Positions 25,396 through 35,131 of a stretch of 64,000 nucleotides of DNA are shown here, in pieces (the first letter of the stretch is position 1; the number at the start of each line of letters is the position of its first letter). Origin of the DNA: Opitutia bacterium (GTDB taxonomy: Bacteria > Verrucomicrobiota > Verrucomicrobiia > Opitutales > UBA953); NCBI GenBank assembly GCA_947470855.1, contig CANIUQ010000005.1:22728-86727 (forward strand). Direction: 5' to 3'. A program made the position numbers and the translations under genes. The notes below the pieces were generated by a model that saw only the letters and a list, made by a program, of their open reading frames with translations, did not search any database and had not been told where the DNA came from.

Positions 25396-26277
25396 ATGCA
25401 AATACACATAGCACGAAATACCACTCCTTTGGGTGTCTATAGTCAGGAAGAGGTGGTTGATGCCTTAAACAATGGTCAACTGATGCTGACAGATTTGGCT
25501 TGGCGAGAGGGTATGCCAACCTGGGTTCCGCTCGCTGACTGGCCAGAATTTAAGTCCGTCATCACTGCTTCGCCGTTTATCTCTTCCGCCTCAGGGTCGG
25601 ATGGAGCAGGCACTACCGTTCCTTGGGAAAAAGCAAAATCTCTCGGAATGTTTTGGGCCACAATTAAAGGAGCCATTGTAGATCCCAAACAAACTTTTGC
25701 AGCTGGGAGATTTAAATTCTCCGATTACATTCTTTTTTCCTATCTCGGAGTGTTGTTCTATCTTCCTTTTGCCCTTTATGGTCAGTTGCAAAGCCCTCAC
25801 CTTAATCAGCAGATTGCTGATTTGCTAAGGAGTTTTAATAATCCAGCCCTCGATTCGGCGATACAAGGTTTACTGGAATCAGCAGAGCAACCAGTTTATT
25901 ACGGCATCGTTGGCTTTTTGTGCTTTGCTGTGATTTATCCATTTGTTTTAGCCGCAGGTGGGCTCTTGCAATGGTTGGGGCTTAAAATTTTGCGGCAAAA
26001 AGTCTCCATCGAGCAATCGATGGTATCTTCCATTGTCGGAGTTGCAGTTGCCAATCTTTGCTTTGCTCCCTTTGTGCTAACGATGAGTGTCGCATGGCTT
26101 TATCTTGCACTCATTGTTTTACTTTGGATACCAATCTTGGTTCTGCACTGTCGTGCTTCGGCTGCGGTGATAAAGGTTAGTCCAGGAATTTTGTTTTCTT
26201 CTTGGATCATTCTCGGCCTAATTTTCTGTTTGTGCTGCTGCTGTTTTATTGGATCACTCGGCTTTCTTTTCCGTTAA
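25396..26277 (+). CDS. GYF_2 (DUF4339) domain membrane protein, Yip1-like
   Basis: A 293-residue protein. Residues 1-55 form a GYF_2/DUF4339 domain (LGVYSQEEVVDALNNGQL, then LAWREGMPTWVPLADWPEF), a small adaptor fold thought to bind proline-rich peptides. Residues about 95-290 hold five hydrophobic segments (near 108-128, 172-195, 212-232, 235-252, 268-290) in the style of a Yip1 integral membrane domain. GYF_2 joined to Yip1 is frequent in Verrucomicrobiota; the role is unknown and may concern membrane organisation. The next gene begins just after or slightly within its end. Confidence 0.83.
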   Translation: MQIHIARNTTPLGVYSQEEVVDALNNGQLMLTDLAWREGMPTWVPLADWPEFKSVITASPFISSASGSDGAGTTVPWEKAKSLGMFWATIKGAIVDPKQTFAAGRFKFSDYILFSYLGVLFYLPFALYGQLQSPHLNQQIADLLRSFNNPALDSAIQGLLESAEQPVYYGIVGFLCFAVIYPFVLAAGGLLQWLGLKILRQKVSIEQSMVSSIVGVAVANLCFAPFVLTMSVAWLYLALIVLLWIPILVLHCRASAAVIKVSPGILFSSWIILGLIFCLCCCCFIGSLGFLFR

Positions 26278-26288
26278 TTTCCCCACCG

Positions 26289-26711
26289 TTGATCAAGTTT
26301 GTTCGCAGACCTGCTTATCCTGGTGAATTTAACCACGAGTTCATTTGGCCTATCGTTTTTATTGGTGGAGGTATTTTTGCTGTAGTTTTTTTCTCTTTGG
26401 GTGGAGAGACTCCCCGGTGTGTTTTTCATCATTTAACGGGTTTGCCCTGTTTGGGATGTGGTGGCACACGCTGTGCACGCAGTCTAGTGCAGGGACAGCT
26501 TTGGCAGGCGTTTAAATTTCACCCAGGATTTTTCATCTTTTGTTTAGGTGCCTTGGCGTGGACTGTTTACTCGCTTGTTTTTTGGTTCCGTCGAGATAAC
26601 CGACGACTGCGTTTTTTTACAGAGAATCGCCATCGCTGGCTCTGGTGTGTTTTGGGTTTAATGGGTATCGCCTTACATTGGTCATGGCAGTGTTATTATC
26701 TCCTGCGTTGA
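26289..26711 (+). CDS. DUF2752 small membrane protein
   Basis: A protein of about 140 residues with three hydrophobic segments. The DUF2752 signature is clear: CVFHHLTGLPCLGCGGTR, that is Cys-x-x-His and a Cys-x-x-Cys-Gly pair that may bind metal or form disulfides. The start is uncertain. TTG 26289 gives the usual length for the family and clears the upstream gene; TTG 26202 and GTG 26232 would overlap it by up to 76 bases. No Shine-Dalgarno decides. Function unknown. The following nuclease begins 1 base after its stop, so it belongs to the same unit. Confidence 0.75.
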   Translation: MIKFVRRPAYPGEFNHEFIWPIVFIGGGIFAVVFFSLGGETPRCVFHHLTGLPCLGCGGTRCARSLVQGQLWQAFKFHPGFFIFCLGALAWTVYSLVFWFRRDNRRLRFFTENRHRWLWCVLGLMGIALHWSWQCYYLLR

Positions 26712-26712
26712 T

Positions 26713-27657
26713 ATGAGGTTTTTGCTCAAAGTTCTCGGCTGGTTATTGCTCGGGGTCGTTTTTTCACTGGCAGCGCTTTTGGCTATCTACTGGTTAGTTG
26801 AGCGTCCGCAGAAAATCGCCATCGAGCAGCAGACACTGAATGTCATCGATCATGTGAGGGAAGATGGCACCACGCCAGATAAGGTCATCGCGGCTCTCGA
26901 TCGGTTCGCGGATAAAACAGAGGCTATCAAAGGAGATATTGTTCCCGCTCCACTTCCCGCGGAGAATGCATTTGCTCCTTACGGAGAGCCTGCCGACCGA
27001 TGGGGATTAAAGCATCTTGTTAATCGAGGTTATTCGGTCGGCTATGATGATCGTTTACCCTCTCCGCGTTGGTCTTCCTACCGCGTATTTCCTCATCAAG
27101 GCGGACGATTGCCACGTCCTCCGACTTTTTATGTGGATGAGCGCACACAAGCACGTGTGAGTACTGCTGAGTATACTCGGTCTGGCTATGATCGCGGACA
27201 TTTAGCTCCCAATTATGCGATTTCTGTTTGTTATGGAGCCGAGGCTCAGAAAGAAACTTTTCTACTCTCCAATATAGTTCCGCAGTTACACGCCTTGAAC
27301 GCGGGACTTTGGAAAGACATCGAAGCTCGCATCATCCATCGCTATGTTGAACGCTATGGTGAAGTCTGGGTGCAGGTTGGGCCTATTTATTCCCAGAGTC
27401 CTCCCCGAAAAATGGGGCGTATTCCTGTGCCTGATGCTTTCTGGATGGTGATATCCGAATACGAACATCAGCAGAATGGAATTCGGGCCATTGCCTTTTT
27501 AGTTCCCCATGAAGAAAAGTGGCGAGATCGTGAACTCACGCGCTACGTCGTTAGTATTCGTAAAATTGAATCACTAACCGGACTGGATTTTTTCCCTCAA
27601 CTCCCCGTCGCGACGCAGAATCAATTAGAGCTAAATCCTGCGCCGCGTGCGTGGTGA
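26713..27657 (+). CDS. Membrane-anchored DNA/RNA non-specific endonuclease (NUC1 family)
   Basis: A 314-residue protein with an N-terminal membrane helix (about 5-28) and an extracytoplasmic beta-beta-alpha-metal nuclease domain. The catalytic motif is DRGHLAP (160-166, general base His163; usually DRGHQAP). The metal-binding asparagine and glutamate follow in SNIVPQ...LNAGLWKDIE (Asn196, Glu204). It should cut DNA and RNA at the cell surface or in the periplasm, for nutrient recovery or handling of incoming DNA. It starts just after the DUF2752 gene. Its last 27 bases overlap the end of prmB on the opposite strand. Confidence 0.9.
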   Translation: MRFLLKVLGWLLLGVVFSLAALLAIYWLVERPQKIAIEQQTLNVIDHVREDGTTPDKVIAALDRFADKTEAIKGDIVPAPLPAENAFAPYGEPADRWGLKHLVNRGYSVGYDDRLPSPRWSSYRVFPHQGGRLPRPPTFYVDERTQARVSTAEYTRSGYDRGHLAPNYAISVCYGAEAQKETFLLSNIVPQLHALNAGLWKDIEARIIHRYVERYGEVWVQVGPIYSQSPPRKMGRIPVPDAFWMVISEYEHQQNGIRAIAFLVPHEEKWRDRELTRYVVSIRKIESLTGLDFFPQLPVATQNQLELNPAPRAW

Positions 27658-28584
27658 AACTGTTCGGGCTTTCTGCAGATCACTTGCTTGGATGAGTGCT
27701 ACACAATCCATTCCGTCAGCAGTGCTGAGCCAAAGCATCGGAAGCTTAGGCCACGCTTTCTCCATTTTTTTTCTCAGTCCTCCAACCTCGATAACTAAAA
27801 TCCCTTGGGGTTGTAGAAGAGAAGTGGCTTGAGTTAAGAGTTTGCGAATGACATCAAGTCCATCCTTGCCAGAGACAAGTGATTGTTTTGGTTCTTTTTT
27901 AAACTCTGCTGGAAGCCGTCGGTAAATCCCCTCTGGTTCATAAGGTGGGTTACTGATAATCAGATCATAACGAGGTCCACCCTTGAGGGCGGTCATGGTG
28001 TCGGTATGATGAAGCTTAATTCTTTTCTGAAGTCGGTGCTTAGTGACGTTGATTTGTGCGACTGCTAGGGCGTCGTGAGACAAATCAGTCGCATCGACTT
28101 TGGCTCGAGGAAATTTTTTGGCGAGCAATACGGCTAAGCAACCCGAGCCTGTGCAAACATCGGCGATTCGCTTGATGGAATCAGAGGGCGGCAGCCAATG
28201 TGGAATGACCTCGGGAATTAATTCTACGAAGTAGGAACGTGGAATAATTACGCGAGGGTCGACCGAAAAGGACAGTCCGCCCAGCCAAGCTTCTCCCACG
28301 AGATAGGCCGTAGGCGTTCGGTCGAAAACGCGGCAATCAAGGAGCTCAACAAAGCGATTTTTCTCCTTCTCGCTGAGGGGTCGTTGAAAGCAGGTGGGAA
28401 GTTTTTCCCAAGGTAATCCCGTGGCTGCCCCTAGGAGTGTTAAGGTCTCTTCTTGTGCGTTACTAAAGCCCTGTCCATGAGCTACGTGACTGGTAGCCAA
28501 AAGACGATTGGCGAAGCGAAGATAATCTCCTCCCGTTATCAGTCGTGCTGAAGGTGAAGAGGGAAGGCGCAAACGCGCACTCAT
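27631..28584 (-). CDS. prmB: Ribosomal protein uL3 N5-glutamine methyltransferase
   Basis: A methyltransferase of about 317 residues. The glutamine-binding NPPY motif is at 212-215 and the SAM loop is DVCTGSGC (142-149). The CTGSGC variant, plus RVIIPRSYFVELI and the long N-terminal domain, favours PrmB, which methylates ribosomal protein uL3, over PrmC, which is encoded separately at 59.1 kb. The frame extends to 28677, but ATG 28584 is preferred because it clears accC by 16 bp. It is the last gene of a nine-gene minus-strand run and overlaps the nuclease gene tail to tail by 27 bases. Confidence 0.88.
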   Translation of the reverse strand: MSARLRLPSSPSARLITGGDYLRFANRLLATSHVAHGQGFSNAQEETLTLLGAATGLPWEKLPTCFQRPLSEKEKNRFVELLDCRVFDRTPTAYLVGEAWLGGLSFSVDPRVIIPRSYFVELIPEVIPHWLPPSDSIKRIADVCTGSGCLAVLLAKKFPRAKVDATDLSHDALAVAQINVTKHRLQKRIKLHHTDTMTALKGGPRYDLIISNPPYEPEGIYRRLPAEFKKEPKQSLVSGKDGLDVIRKLLTQATSLLQPQGILVIEVGGLRKKMEKAWPKLPMLWLSTADGMDCVALIQASDLQKARTVSPRTRRRI

Positions 28585-28600
28585 CGGGAGGGCAAAGTCC

Positions 28601-29977
28601 TCAGGTGAGAGGAGCGGCTGACCAAAGTTCCTTCGGTGTACGCTCGAAGAAATCTTCGAGGTATTTTGTCGTTGCACCGCCTTGACGGAAGACTGGATCT
28701 TTCATGATAGCACGACAAACAGGAATGGTGGTATGGATACCGCGAATAATGTATTCACCGAGGGCACGATGCATGCGATCCAGTGCCTTTTGGCGGTTGG
28801 CACCAACCGAGATTAACTTAGCGACCATCGAATCGTAGGTCGGAGGAATGGTGTAGCCCGAGTAGCAGTGTGAGTCGACGCGAACACCGTGTCCACCAGG
28901 AGAGTAATAAAGGCCAATCGTGCCTGGGCTTGGAGCAAAATTACGGGCAGGGTCCTCAGCGTTGATTCGGCACTCGATGGCGTGGCCTGTAATCTTGATG
29001 TCCTTTTGGCTGAGCTCTAACTTTTCTCCGCAAGCGATGAGAATTTGTCGGCGGACTAAGTCCAAATCAGTAACTTCTTCGGTTACCCCGTGTTCAACCT
29101 GAATACGGGTATTCATTTCCATGAAATAGAATTTACCGTTTTTATCGACGAGAAACTCGATGGTTCCAGCGTTTTGATAGCCAATCGATTCAGTTAAGCG
29201 CACCGCAGTTTTGCCCATTTCTTCCCGCAACTTAGGGGTGAGGAATGGAGAGGGTGACTCTTCGATGAGTTTTTGGTGACGACGTTGGACGGAGCAATCG
29301 CGTTCCCCTAAGTGTAAGACTTTACCATGCTCATCGGCCAACATTTGGAACTCAATATGTCGAGGTTGCTCGATATATTTTTCGATATAGACGGCTCCGT
29401 TTCCGAAAGCTTTTTCGGCTTCTGCCCGAGCACTTTCAAATTCTTTGGCAAACGCAGCCGCATTGTGGACGATGCGCATACCTTTACCGCCACCACCTGC
29501 GACAGCCTTGATGATAACTGGGAAGCCAATACGTTGAGCTTCTTTGACTGCTTCGCGTTGGTTATCAACGGGACCGTCAGTTCCGGGAACCGTTGGAACT
29601 TTAGCTTTGGCCGCCGTTTGGCGAGCAATGGCTTTGTCGCCCATTAAGCGAATGGCTTCAGGGCGAGGTCCGATAAATTTAATATTAGCCGAAGCGCACT
29701 TTTCTGCGAAGCCGGCGCGTTCGGAGAGAAATCCGTAACCAGGGTGAATGGCATCAACATTGGTGATTTCAGCGGCAGAGATAATCCGGTCTTCGCGAAG
29801 ATAAGAGTCTTTACTCGCTGCAGGTCCGATACAAACCGCCTCATCGGCGAGTTGGACGTGCATCGATTGCTCGTCCGCTTGAGAATAAACCGCCACCGTC
29901 TTGATGCCCAACTCACGGCAGGCACGAATAATGCGAAGGGCGATTTCGCCGCGATTGGCGATAAGGATTTTATTCAT
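28601..29977 (-). CDS. accC: Acetyl-CoA carboxylase, biotin carboxylase subunit
   Basis: A 458-residue ATP-grasp enzyme that carboxylates biotin on AccB with bicarbonate and ATP, the first step of fatty-acid synthesis. It shows [16 protein letters not shown] at the N-terminus, the glycine-rich ATP loop GGGGKGMR near 165-172, the catalytic segment [17 protein letters not shown] and the biotin carboxylase C-terminal domain. The usual IQVEHPVTE reads IQVEHGVTE here, a Pro-to-Gly change just after the conserved Glu-His. It lies 15 bp after accB in the usual order. The carboxyltransferase genes are not in the window. Confidence 0.96.
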   Translation of the reverse strand: MNKILIANRGEIALRIIRACRELGIKTVAVYSQADEQSMHVQLADEAVCIGPAASKDSYLREDRIISAAEITNVDAIHPGYGFLSERAGFAEKCASANIKFIGPRPEAIRLMGDKAIARQTAAKAKVPTVPGTDGPVDNQREAVKEAQRIGFPVIIKAVAGGGGKGMRIVHNAAAFAKEFESARAEAEKAFGNGAVYIEKYIEQPRHIEFQMLADEHGKVLHLGERDCSVQRRHQKLIEESPSPFLTPKLREEMGKTAVRLTESIGYQNAGTIEFLVDKNGKFYFMEMNTRIQVEHGVTEEVTDLDLVRRQILIACGEKLELSQKDIKITGHAIECRINAEDPARNFAPSPGTIGLYYSPGGHGVRVDSHCYSGYTIPPTYDSMVAKLISVGANRQKALDRMHRALGEYIIRGIHTTIPVCRAIMKDPVFRQGGATTKYLEDFFERTPKELWSAAPLT

Positions 29978-29992
29978 CGGAAAATTCGGGAA

Positions 29993-30481
29993 TCAACCGA
30001 CCTTCACGCGGAAGAGGGGCTGGCCGAATTCCACGGAGGTTCCATTGGCGACGAGGCATTCAACCACGGTTCCTGCGACTTCAGCAGGAATTTCATTCAT
30101 CACCTTCATGGCTTCAATGATGCAAACAACGGTGTCGACCTTAACGGGAGATCCTACAGCCACAAAGGGTGGGTTCTCAGGAGAAGGGGTTGCGTAGAAG
30201 GTGCCAACCATCGGCGAATTGATGGTCTTGATATTGGGGTCTACAACTGGAGCGGCTGGAGTGCTGGGAGTGGCTGGTACAGCAACGACAGTGGCTGCTA
30301 CTGCCTGAGGAGCCACGGGGGCTGGGGCAGGGGCTGATGCCACTGTTGCAGGGGCAGAAGCGATACGCCCATGGGCATCCCGCTTAATCCGCAGCTTAAA
30401 TTCTTGGTCCTGGATTTCGAACTCGGATAGGTCCGACTTCTTCATTAAATCCACGACTTGTTTAATCTTATTTAGGTCCAA
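29993..30481 (-). CDS. accB: Acetyl-CoA carboxylase, biotin carboxyl carrier protein
   Basis: A 162-residue carrier from TTG 30481. This start is chosen because GGAGG lies eight bases upstream and the protein then begins [17 protein letters not shown], exactly as AccB homologues do; the frame continues 20 codons further with no family resemblance. The N-terminal helical domain is followed by an Ala/Pro/Val-rich flexible linker (about 55-85) and the biotinyl domain with the attachment lysine in EAMKVMNE. It starts 63 bp after the AsmA-like gene and is followed by accC after 11 bp. Confidence 0.95.
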   Translation of the reverse strand: MDLNKIKQVVDLMKKSDLSEFEIQDQEFKLRIKRDAHGRIASAPATVASAPAPAPVAPQAVAATVVAVPATPSTPAAPVVDPNIKTINSPMVGTFYATPSPENPPFVAVGSPVKVDTVVCIIEAMKVMNEIPAEVAGTVVECLVANGTSVEFGQPLFRVKVG

Positions 30482-30489
30482 GGTTGTAT

Positions 30490-30494
30490 CCTCC
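30490..30494 (-). promoter_or_regulatory. Ribosome binding site deciding the accB TTG start
   Basis: GGAGG on the minus strand, eight bases before TTG 30481. It is one of few strong Shine-Dalgarno sites in the window and marks a non-ATG start. Confidence 0.85.
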
Positions 30495-30544
30495 AAGAGG
30501 GGGTTTCCTTTTAGATACAATGGCTTGGGGCCATAAATCAACCA

Positions 30545-33286
30545 TCATTCCGATAATTCACTGGGAATTTTACCTAAATTGTTGCCTAATCGAGACTTAA
30601 ATAAGAATGATAATAATGGTATTGAGCGGGTTTTGGGGGCGGAAATGGGTCCGTAGATGTTGACTCTGGTCTGATCGGCGAGAAATCGGTTCACATTTAG
30701 GACCTCAAGCGGGTTAAATTCGCTTTTTTTGGGTATAGAGAACACCCCTTCAAAGTCTAAATTCGAGTTCACAAGGTCGACTTCCCCGGCCATTTCCAAG
30801 AAAGACTGCGGGCCCGAAATTAAGATGTTGGGGAAGTAAGCCTTGCCCTCGAGGCAACCAAAATCCCCTGTCGCTTGGACAAGATTGTAGGTGGTGGCAT
30901 TAATGCCAACCACTTCAAGGACCGCCGAAAGTCCACCCAGTATACGAACTTTTTCCAGTTCAGGGTTTCGTAGTGAAAAGTTACCTAAGCCTCGGATGTA
31001 CTCAGGTTTCGCGAGGTTGATTTTTCCCTCAAAATTAAAATTAAGAAAAGTTAACTCTTTAGGAGCTTTTTTAACTGTTAAAGTTTTGGGGTTTTCAGAA
31101 GAGGCGGCGAAACTCTCAAAGAGAGGAATCAGCATTTGAGAATCGCAGTTGGAAAGATTAATGGAGAAGGCCGGATCCTGATTTTCTTCGTCGCGCAGTT
31201 TGAAACGAGCAGTTCCGTTTGCCAAACCCATCGTCGATTCGACGGTTAAAATTTTATTTTTCTGAGTTAGGTTTAATTTTAGATTTTCGCTTTCGACGCC
31301 CCAAGCCTGGAAGGGAGAGGGGCAAAGCAGCGAAGCATCGATAGCGAGATCTTCCCCTTTTTGCACTCCGCCAATATTTAGTTTGGCTTGGGGGGGTAGT
31401 TTTAGGCCACGTAAAAATTCCCCCGTTTTTTTATCAGCGCAATGGGCCGCAATCCATGGTTGAAGATTGCCCGATAATTGAATGAAGGGCCCATTTTCTC
31501 CCACGGGCTTTCGCCAATCCCAAATTGCGGAGCCGTCCATCCACCCATCCACTTCAGGGTTCGCCCCTGCTAACTTGTGTATGCCGATGTAAGTTGTATC
31601 GGGATTGGCATCGACACTGATTTCAACGGAGTGAAAGGGGGTTTGTAAAAACTGAAATTGATCTAAGCGCACGCGACCTTGCGTGATGGCATCTTCAACA
31701 CCCCAGTGACCTGAAACGTCAATTGTCGCATAGGGGTTGCTGGTTAAGGCGAAGTAATGCCATAGTGAAACCCACCAATCACCGAGAACTTGGTCGAGGC
31801 AACTAGGGTGAAGTTCGCCGAACAATCTTAGACTATAGGCACCGTTTTTTTCCAAGGAAAGATCGGCTTCGCCGCGGACGGAGGCTAACTGTAAATCACG
31901 AAGTAAAAGGGCATAGGGTGTGCGATGCGGGTCGTAATCGAAATGGGCCGTTAGGGGCATATCGCGTTGTGGAGCAATTGCCTGAGTGCTTAAGCCCATG
32001 GCTTTTAAACCAGAGAAAGCAATGTCGCCATCGACGCACCCCAGCTTTTCTCCCTGCTGAATATTGACATCGGCTAAACCGATAACCCCGTTTAACTCGA
32101 TGCCTGCTTCTTGTAGGCTATTTTTTATTTCGGGAAAACGTAGTAGGTCTTCTACGTCAATCTGTGCCCGTGTGATTTCAAAAAGGAATTGATCGACAAT
32201 ATCATCCTCCTCTGCCGGTTGCCAGAGGATCTGCCCACTTGCAAATGAACGATGGGAGAATAAATCGATGTCGACTTGGGTGTAGGTTTTTGAGCCTTTG
32301 GGATGAATCTCAATCGTGGCCTGAACTTCTTTAATTTGATTGTAGGAAAAATCAGCAACGATGATTTCCCCTTGAGTTTCTGGCCACGCATTCGTGCCTT
32401 GTAACTTAAATTCTAAATAGCGAGCTGCGTATTTTTGATAAACGAGATTAGCGGCTTCGCCTTTCAACTGCCAAGTGTGCAACTGGCCTGCTGGATCGAG
32501 TTGGGCATGCAGTTGAAAGTTAAGTTCCCGAGCTTGTATCAGAGTGGGTAGACTGGGTTGTGGTTGATTACCTAATACCAATCGACAGCTGAGTTGAGAG
32601 CTTCCTTGATTTTCGCTCAAGGCTTGCAGATGCAAAGACGCACCTCCTGCCCGATCGGCAATAAGCGTGGTTTGCTCCAGACTTTTCAGCACTTGTGTTA
32701 CTTGAGTGGCGAGAGAGGTAGGTGATGTTTGTGGTCTCGATGATGGCGTGAGAACACCGATAGGCATTTTGCCCTCCGCAGAAACGACGAGATCGCCCGC
32801 ACGGAGGAAAAGTCCCGAACTGGTGAGCCAAGCACCTTCTTTTCTTATTTCACCTCTTATGTCTTCGATGATTAAACGGCGTTGGCCGGTTTGGGAGGCA
32901 GCGGCAGGACACCAGACTTTTCCACCTCGTAAGTAAAATCGGTTAGGGAGAATTTTCCCTCTTCCGAGGTGCCAGAAGTTGAGATTCACCTCAGCCCTTT
33001 CGACGGTGAGAATCTCACCAGTTATAGGCTCAATCTCGAGCGTTAAATCATCAGCAGCTAGGCTTAAATCAGGCAGAATCCAAAAGTTGCGAGCCTGTAG
33101 AACAATCCCTTCCTTTTGTAATTTTTGACTGAGTAAAGAGACGACGCTCTCAGGGATTCGCCAACCTCCATCTCGGGCACTTACCCAGAGTAAAAAAATT
33201 TGTACAAACAGAAGTACCCCTAGACCGACTAATCCAAGTCGACGAAACCATAGATAAAGAGGTGAATGCTCAGAGGAAGAGCTCAT
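30545..33286 (-). CDS. AsmA-like envelope protein
   Basis: A 913-residue protein with one N-terminal membrane helix (about 15-35) and a very long periplasmic region of beta-strand-rich sequence. The C-terminal 150 residues resemble the AsmA-like region (GLGNFSLRNPELEKVRILGGL, then FLEMAGEVDLVNSNLDFEGVF). Family members such as YhdP and TamB are thought to form long hydrophobic grooves that carry phospholipid between the membranes. The ATG overlaps the stop of the DUF4340 gene (ATGA), so it is translationally coupled to the Gld-type ABC genes. Its place just ahead of accB and accC suggests, without proof, a link between lipid supply and lipid transport. Confidence 0.82.
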   Translation of the reverse strand: MSSSSEHSPLYLWFRRLGLVGLGVLLFVQIFLLWVSARDGGWRIPESVVSLLSQKLQKEGIVLQARNFWILPDLSLAADDLTLEIEPITGEILTVERAEVNLNFWHLGRGKILPNRFYLRGGKVWCPAAASQTGQRRLIIEDIRGEIRKEGAWLTSSGLFLRAGDLVVSAEGKMPIGVLTPSSRPQTSPTSLATQVTQVLKSLEQTTLIADRAGGASLHLQALSENQGSSQLSCRLVLGNQPQPSLPTLIQARELNFQLHAQLDPAGQLHTWQLKGEAANLVYQKYAARYLEFKLQGTNAWPETQGEIIVADFSYNQIKEVQATIEIHPKGSKTYTQVDIDLFSHRSFASGQILWQPAEEDDIVDQFLFEITRAQIDVEDLLRFPEIKNSLQEAGIELNGVIGLADVNIQQGEKLGCVDGDIAFSGLKAMGLSTQAIAPQRDMPLTAHFDYDPHRTPYALLLRDLQLASVRGEADLSLEKNGAYSLRLFGELHPSCLDQVLGDWWVSLWHYFALTSNPYATIDVSGHWGVEDAITQGRVRLDQFQFLQTPFHSVEISVDANPDTTYIGIHKLAGANPEVDGWMDGSAIWDWRKPVGENGPFIQLSGNLQPWIAAHCADKKTGEFLRGLKLPPQAKLNIGGVQKGEDLAIDASLLCPSPFQAWGVESENLKLNLTQKNKILTVESTMGLANGTARFKLRDEENQDPAFSINLSNCDSQMLIPLFESFAASSENPKTLTVKKAPKELTFLNFNFEGKINLAKPEYIRGLGNFSLRNPELEKVRILGGLSAVLEVVGINATTYNLVQATGDFGCLEGKAYFPNILISGPQSFLEMAGEVDLVNSNLDFEGVFSIPKKSEFNPLEVLNVNRFLADQTRVNIYGPISAPKTRSIPLLSFLFKSRLGNNLGKIPSELSE

Positions 33287-35124
33287 CGACTGGGCGTATC
33301 TAAAAGAGGTAGGAGGATTTCAGCTAAAGATGGATCGAGTAAGAAGTTATCGCTATCAGATTCGTCCTTTAAGAGCAGGGCTGAGCCACTTAAGGGAGCT
33401 GAGCAAAAATAAGTGCGAAAAGATTCGGCTGCTCCAGTTGCCCCTGCGGCGGCTTGGTCAGTGATACGCAATTCATAGATCCATTCTCCAGCTCCGATTT
33501 CTCGTGTGGGGAATTCGATGGCTTTTACCTGAGCAAAGGCGCTGGCTAAACGTCGACTGAGATTTGTATCGAGCAGTCCAGTACCCATCCAATTTCCCTC
33601 GGGGCTGAGCCGCGCTTCTCCTAGAACTTTATTATCTTGTCGGCGAATTAATCTAAGTCCGCTGACTTTGGCACCAGCCGTGAGTTCAGTGACGATACGA
33701 CTACGCCAGTATTGTGGAGCAACATTTAAATGGTCATTCTTGAGTAATGAGATTTCACAGACGGCGGCAAAAGCTGAACCTTTTTGATGAACAATGAGAG
33801 AGCTTGTTGGGTGATTTTCAGGTGCAGGATAGAAAAAGATAACCACTCGCTCACCGCCAAATTCAACCTCAACTTTCTGTGAAGGTTTTGCGGTAATGGT
33901 GTTGGCAGGGATGAGCCAAGGGCCGGCTTGATCCCCCAACTTTCCTGGTTGTCGTAAGGCTCGCAGTTGGCTGAGCGCAGTTAAGAAATCGGTGGCCTTG
34001 GTAGCGTTGGCTTCGCGTCGTTGGGTGGCGGTTGAGCCTGGAGCGACAGGGATTTCCCAGCGGGCTTCTCCCGAGGATGATTCTAATCGGTGTAAAGTAA
34101 TGGAACGTCCGCCTGAGGTAATAGTAAACCCGGTCGCCAATTCATAATCGAAATCGGTTGGACGAGTTGAGTTCAAAGTTTCGCGCGGGTTAAACCATTC
34201 CGTCAGGTTTTGGGTATCGAGTAAAAATACCGACTCATTTTCTTCTAATTTTGCCCAGCGCTGAGAGGTGCTACCTAATTTAGTTTTTCCTAATAAAAGT
34301 ACTTGGCGACGGGAATTTCCTTCCACCCCAATGCGCCACTCGGGAGTAGCCAATCCCGTTTCTTCCTGTGGGCTTTCGACAAAGGTAATGGCTTTCGAAT
34401 TGAGTAAATTGGTGATCGATTTGTTCGCTCTTTCGCCATCCGCTAAGTGGTCGAAGGGTGCTTCAAAACGCCACTCGGGCCCCTGATTGCGATGACCGAC
34501 GCGGTTTCTTTCTTCTAACGTCAAAGTCGTTAATACGTCGCTTTCGGAAGTTTTTTGACGAACGGAGATCGTTCGTGCTTCGAATTCATTAATTTCAAAA
34601 ACCTTATCGATTCGATAGGTTTCAGGTTTGGCGTCCAATGCCGCAGCTAGTGCATCTCCCAAGGGGATAATTTTTTCACCATTGGGAATGAGCAAAAAAG
34701 TCTGACGCGTGTCTTTGTTTTCGCCAATTTTAACTTCAACGACGTTTCCCGTTTCTGCGGTCGTTTTTAAAATCCAACGCGGCTTTTCTAGGCCATAAAC
34801 GGAGAGATTGCCTGAACCAACTTTTGCTTCGGTCGTAGAAAATCCTTTTTCTGCATCCACATACCTTACTTCATCTAAAAGACGTTGCACGGCCCAGAGG
34901 TTGGCCGGCCAGGTGTAAGGGGTCGTCACGTACCAATAGCCATTCTTTTTTTCAAGGTTCAGCTTTTTTTCCTGATCTACGAGTTCAATTTTAGCAATTG
35001 TACTGGAGAATAAAAAGTTTTGTGTAATCGGCGCTGGCGCATGTTGACGAGTCGATTTCCAGACTAAACCAAAGGCTAGTAGATTGGCGACGATGAGAAT
35101 GAGAGTTGAGCGGGCAATCCGCAT
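33283..35124 (-). CDS. DUF4340 protein
   Basis: A 613-residue protein from ATG 35124, with one N-terminal membrane helix (TLILIVANLLAFGLVW) and a large extracytoplasmic part. The region after the helix (KIELVDQEKKLNLEKKNGYWYVTTPY) is the DUF4340 hallmark, and a second, related block follows in the middle of the protein. DUF4340 proteins accompany GldG-like proteins in ABC exporters across Bacteroidota and Verrucomicrobiota. The frame extends to TTG 35163, inside the GldG-like gene; ATG 35124 starts 7 bases after that gene's stop. Role within the complex unknown. Confidence 0.87.
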   Translation of the reverse strand: MRIARSTLILIVANLLAFGLVWKSTRQHAPAPITQNFLFSSTIAKIELVDQEKKLNLEKKNGYWYVTTPYTWPANLWAVQRLLDEVRYVDAEKGFSTTEAKVGSGNLSVYGLEKPRWILKTTAETGNVVEVKIGENKDTRQTFLLIPNGEKIIPLGDALAAALDAKPETYRIDKVFEINEFEARTISVRQKTSESDVLTTLTLEERNRVGHRNQGPEWRFEAPFDHLADGERANKSITNLLNSKAITFVESPQEETGLATPEWRIGVEGNSRRQVLLLGKTKLGSTSQRWAKLEENESVFLLDTQNLTEWFNPRETLNSTRPTDFDYELATGFTITSGGRSITLHRLESSSGEARWEIPVAPGSTATQRREANATKATDFLTALSQLRALRQPGKLGDQAGPWLIPANTITAKPSQKVEVEFGGERVVIFFYPAPENHPTSSLIVHQKGSAFAAVCEISLLKNDHLNVAPQYWRSRIVTELTAGAKVSGLRLIRRQDNKVLGEARLSPEGNWMGTGLLDTNLSRRLASAFAQVKAIEFPTREIGAGEWIYELRITDQAAAGATGAAESFRTYFCSAPLSGSALLLKDESDSDNFLLDPSLAEILLPLLDTPSR

Positions 35125-35131
35125 AAGGGCC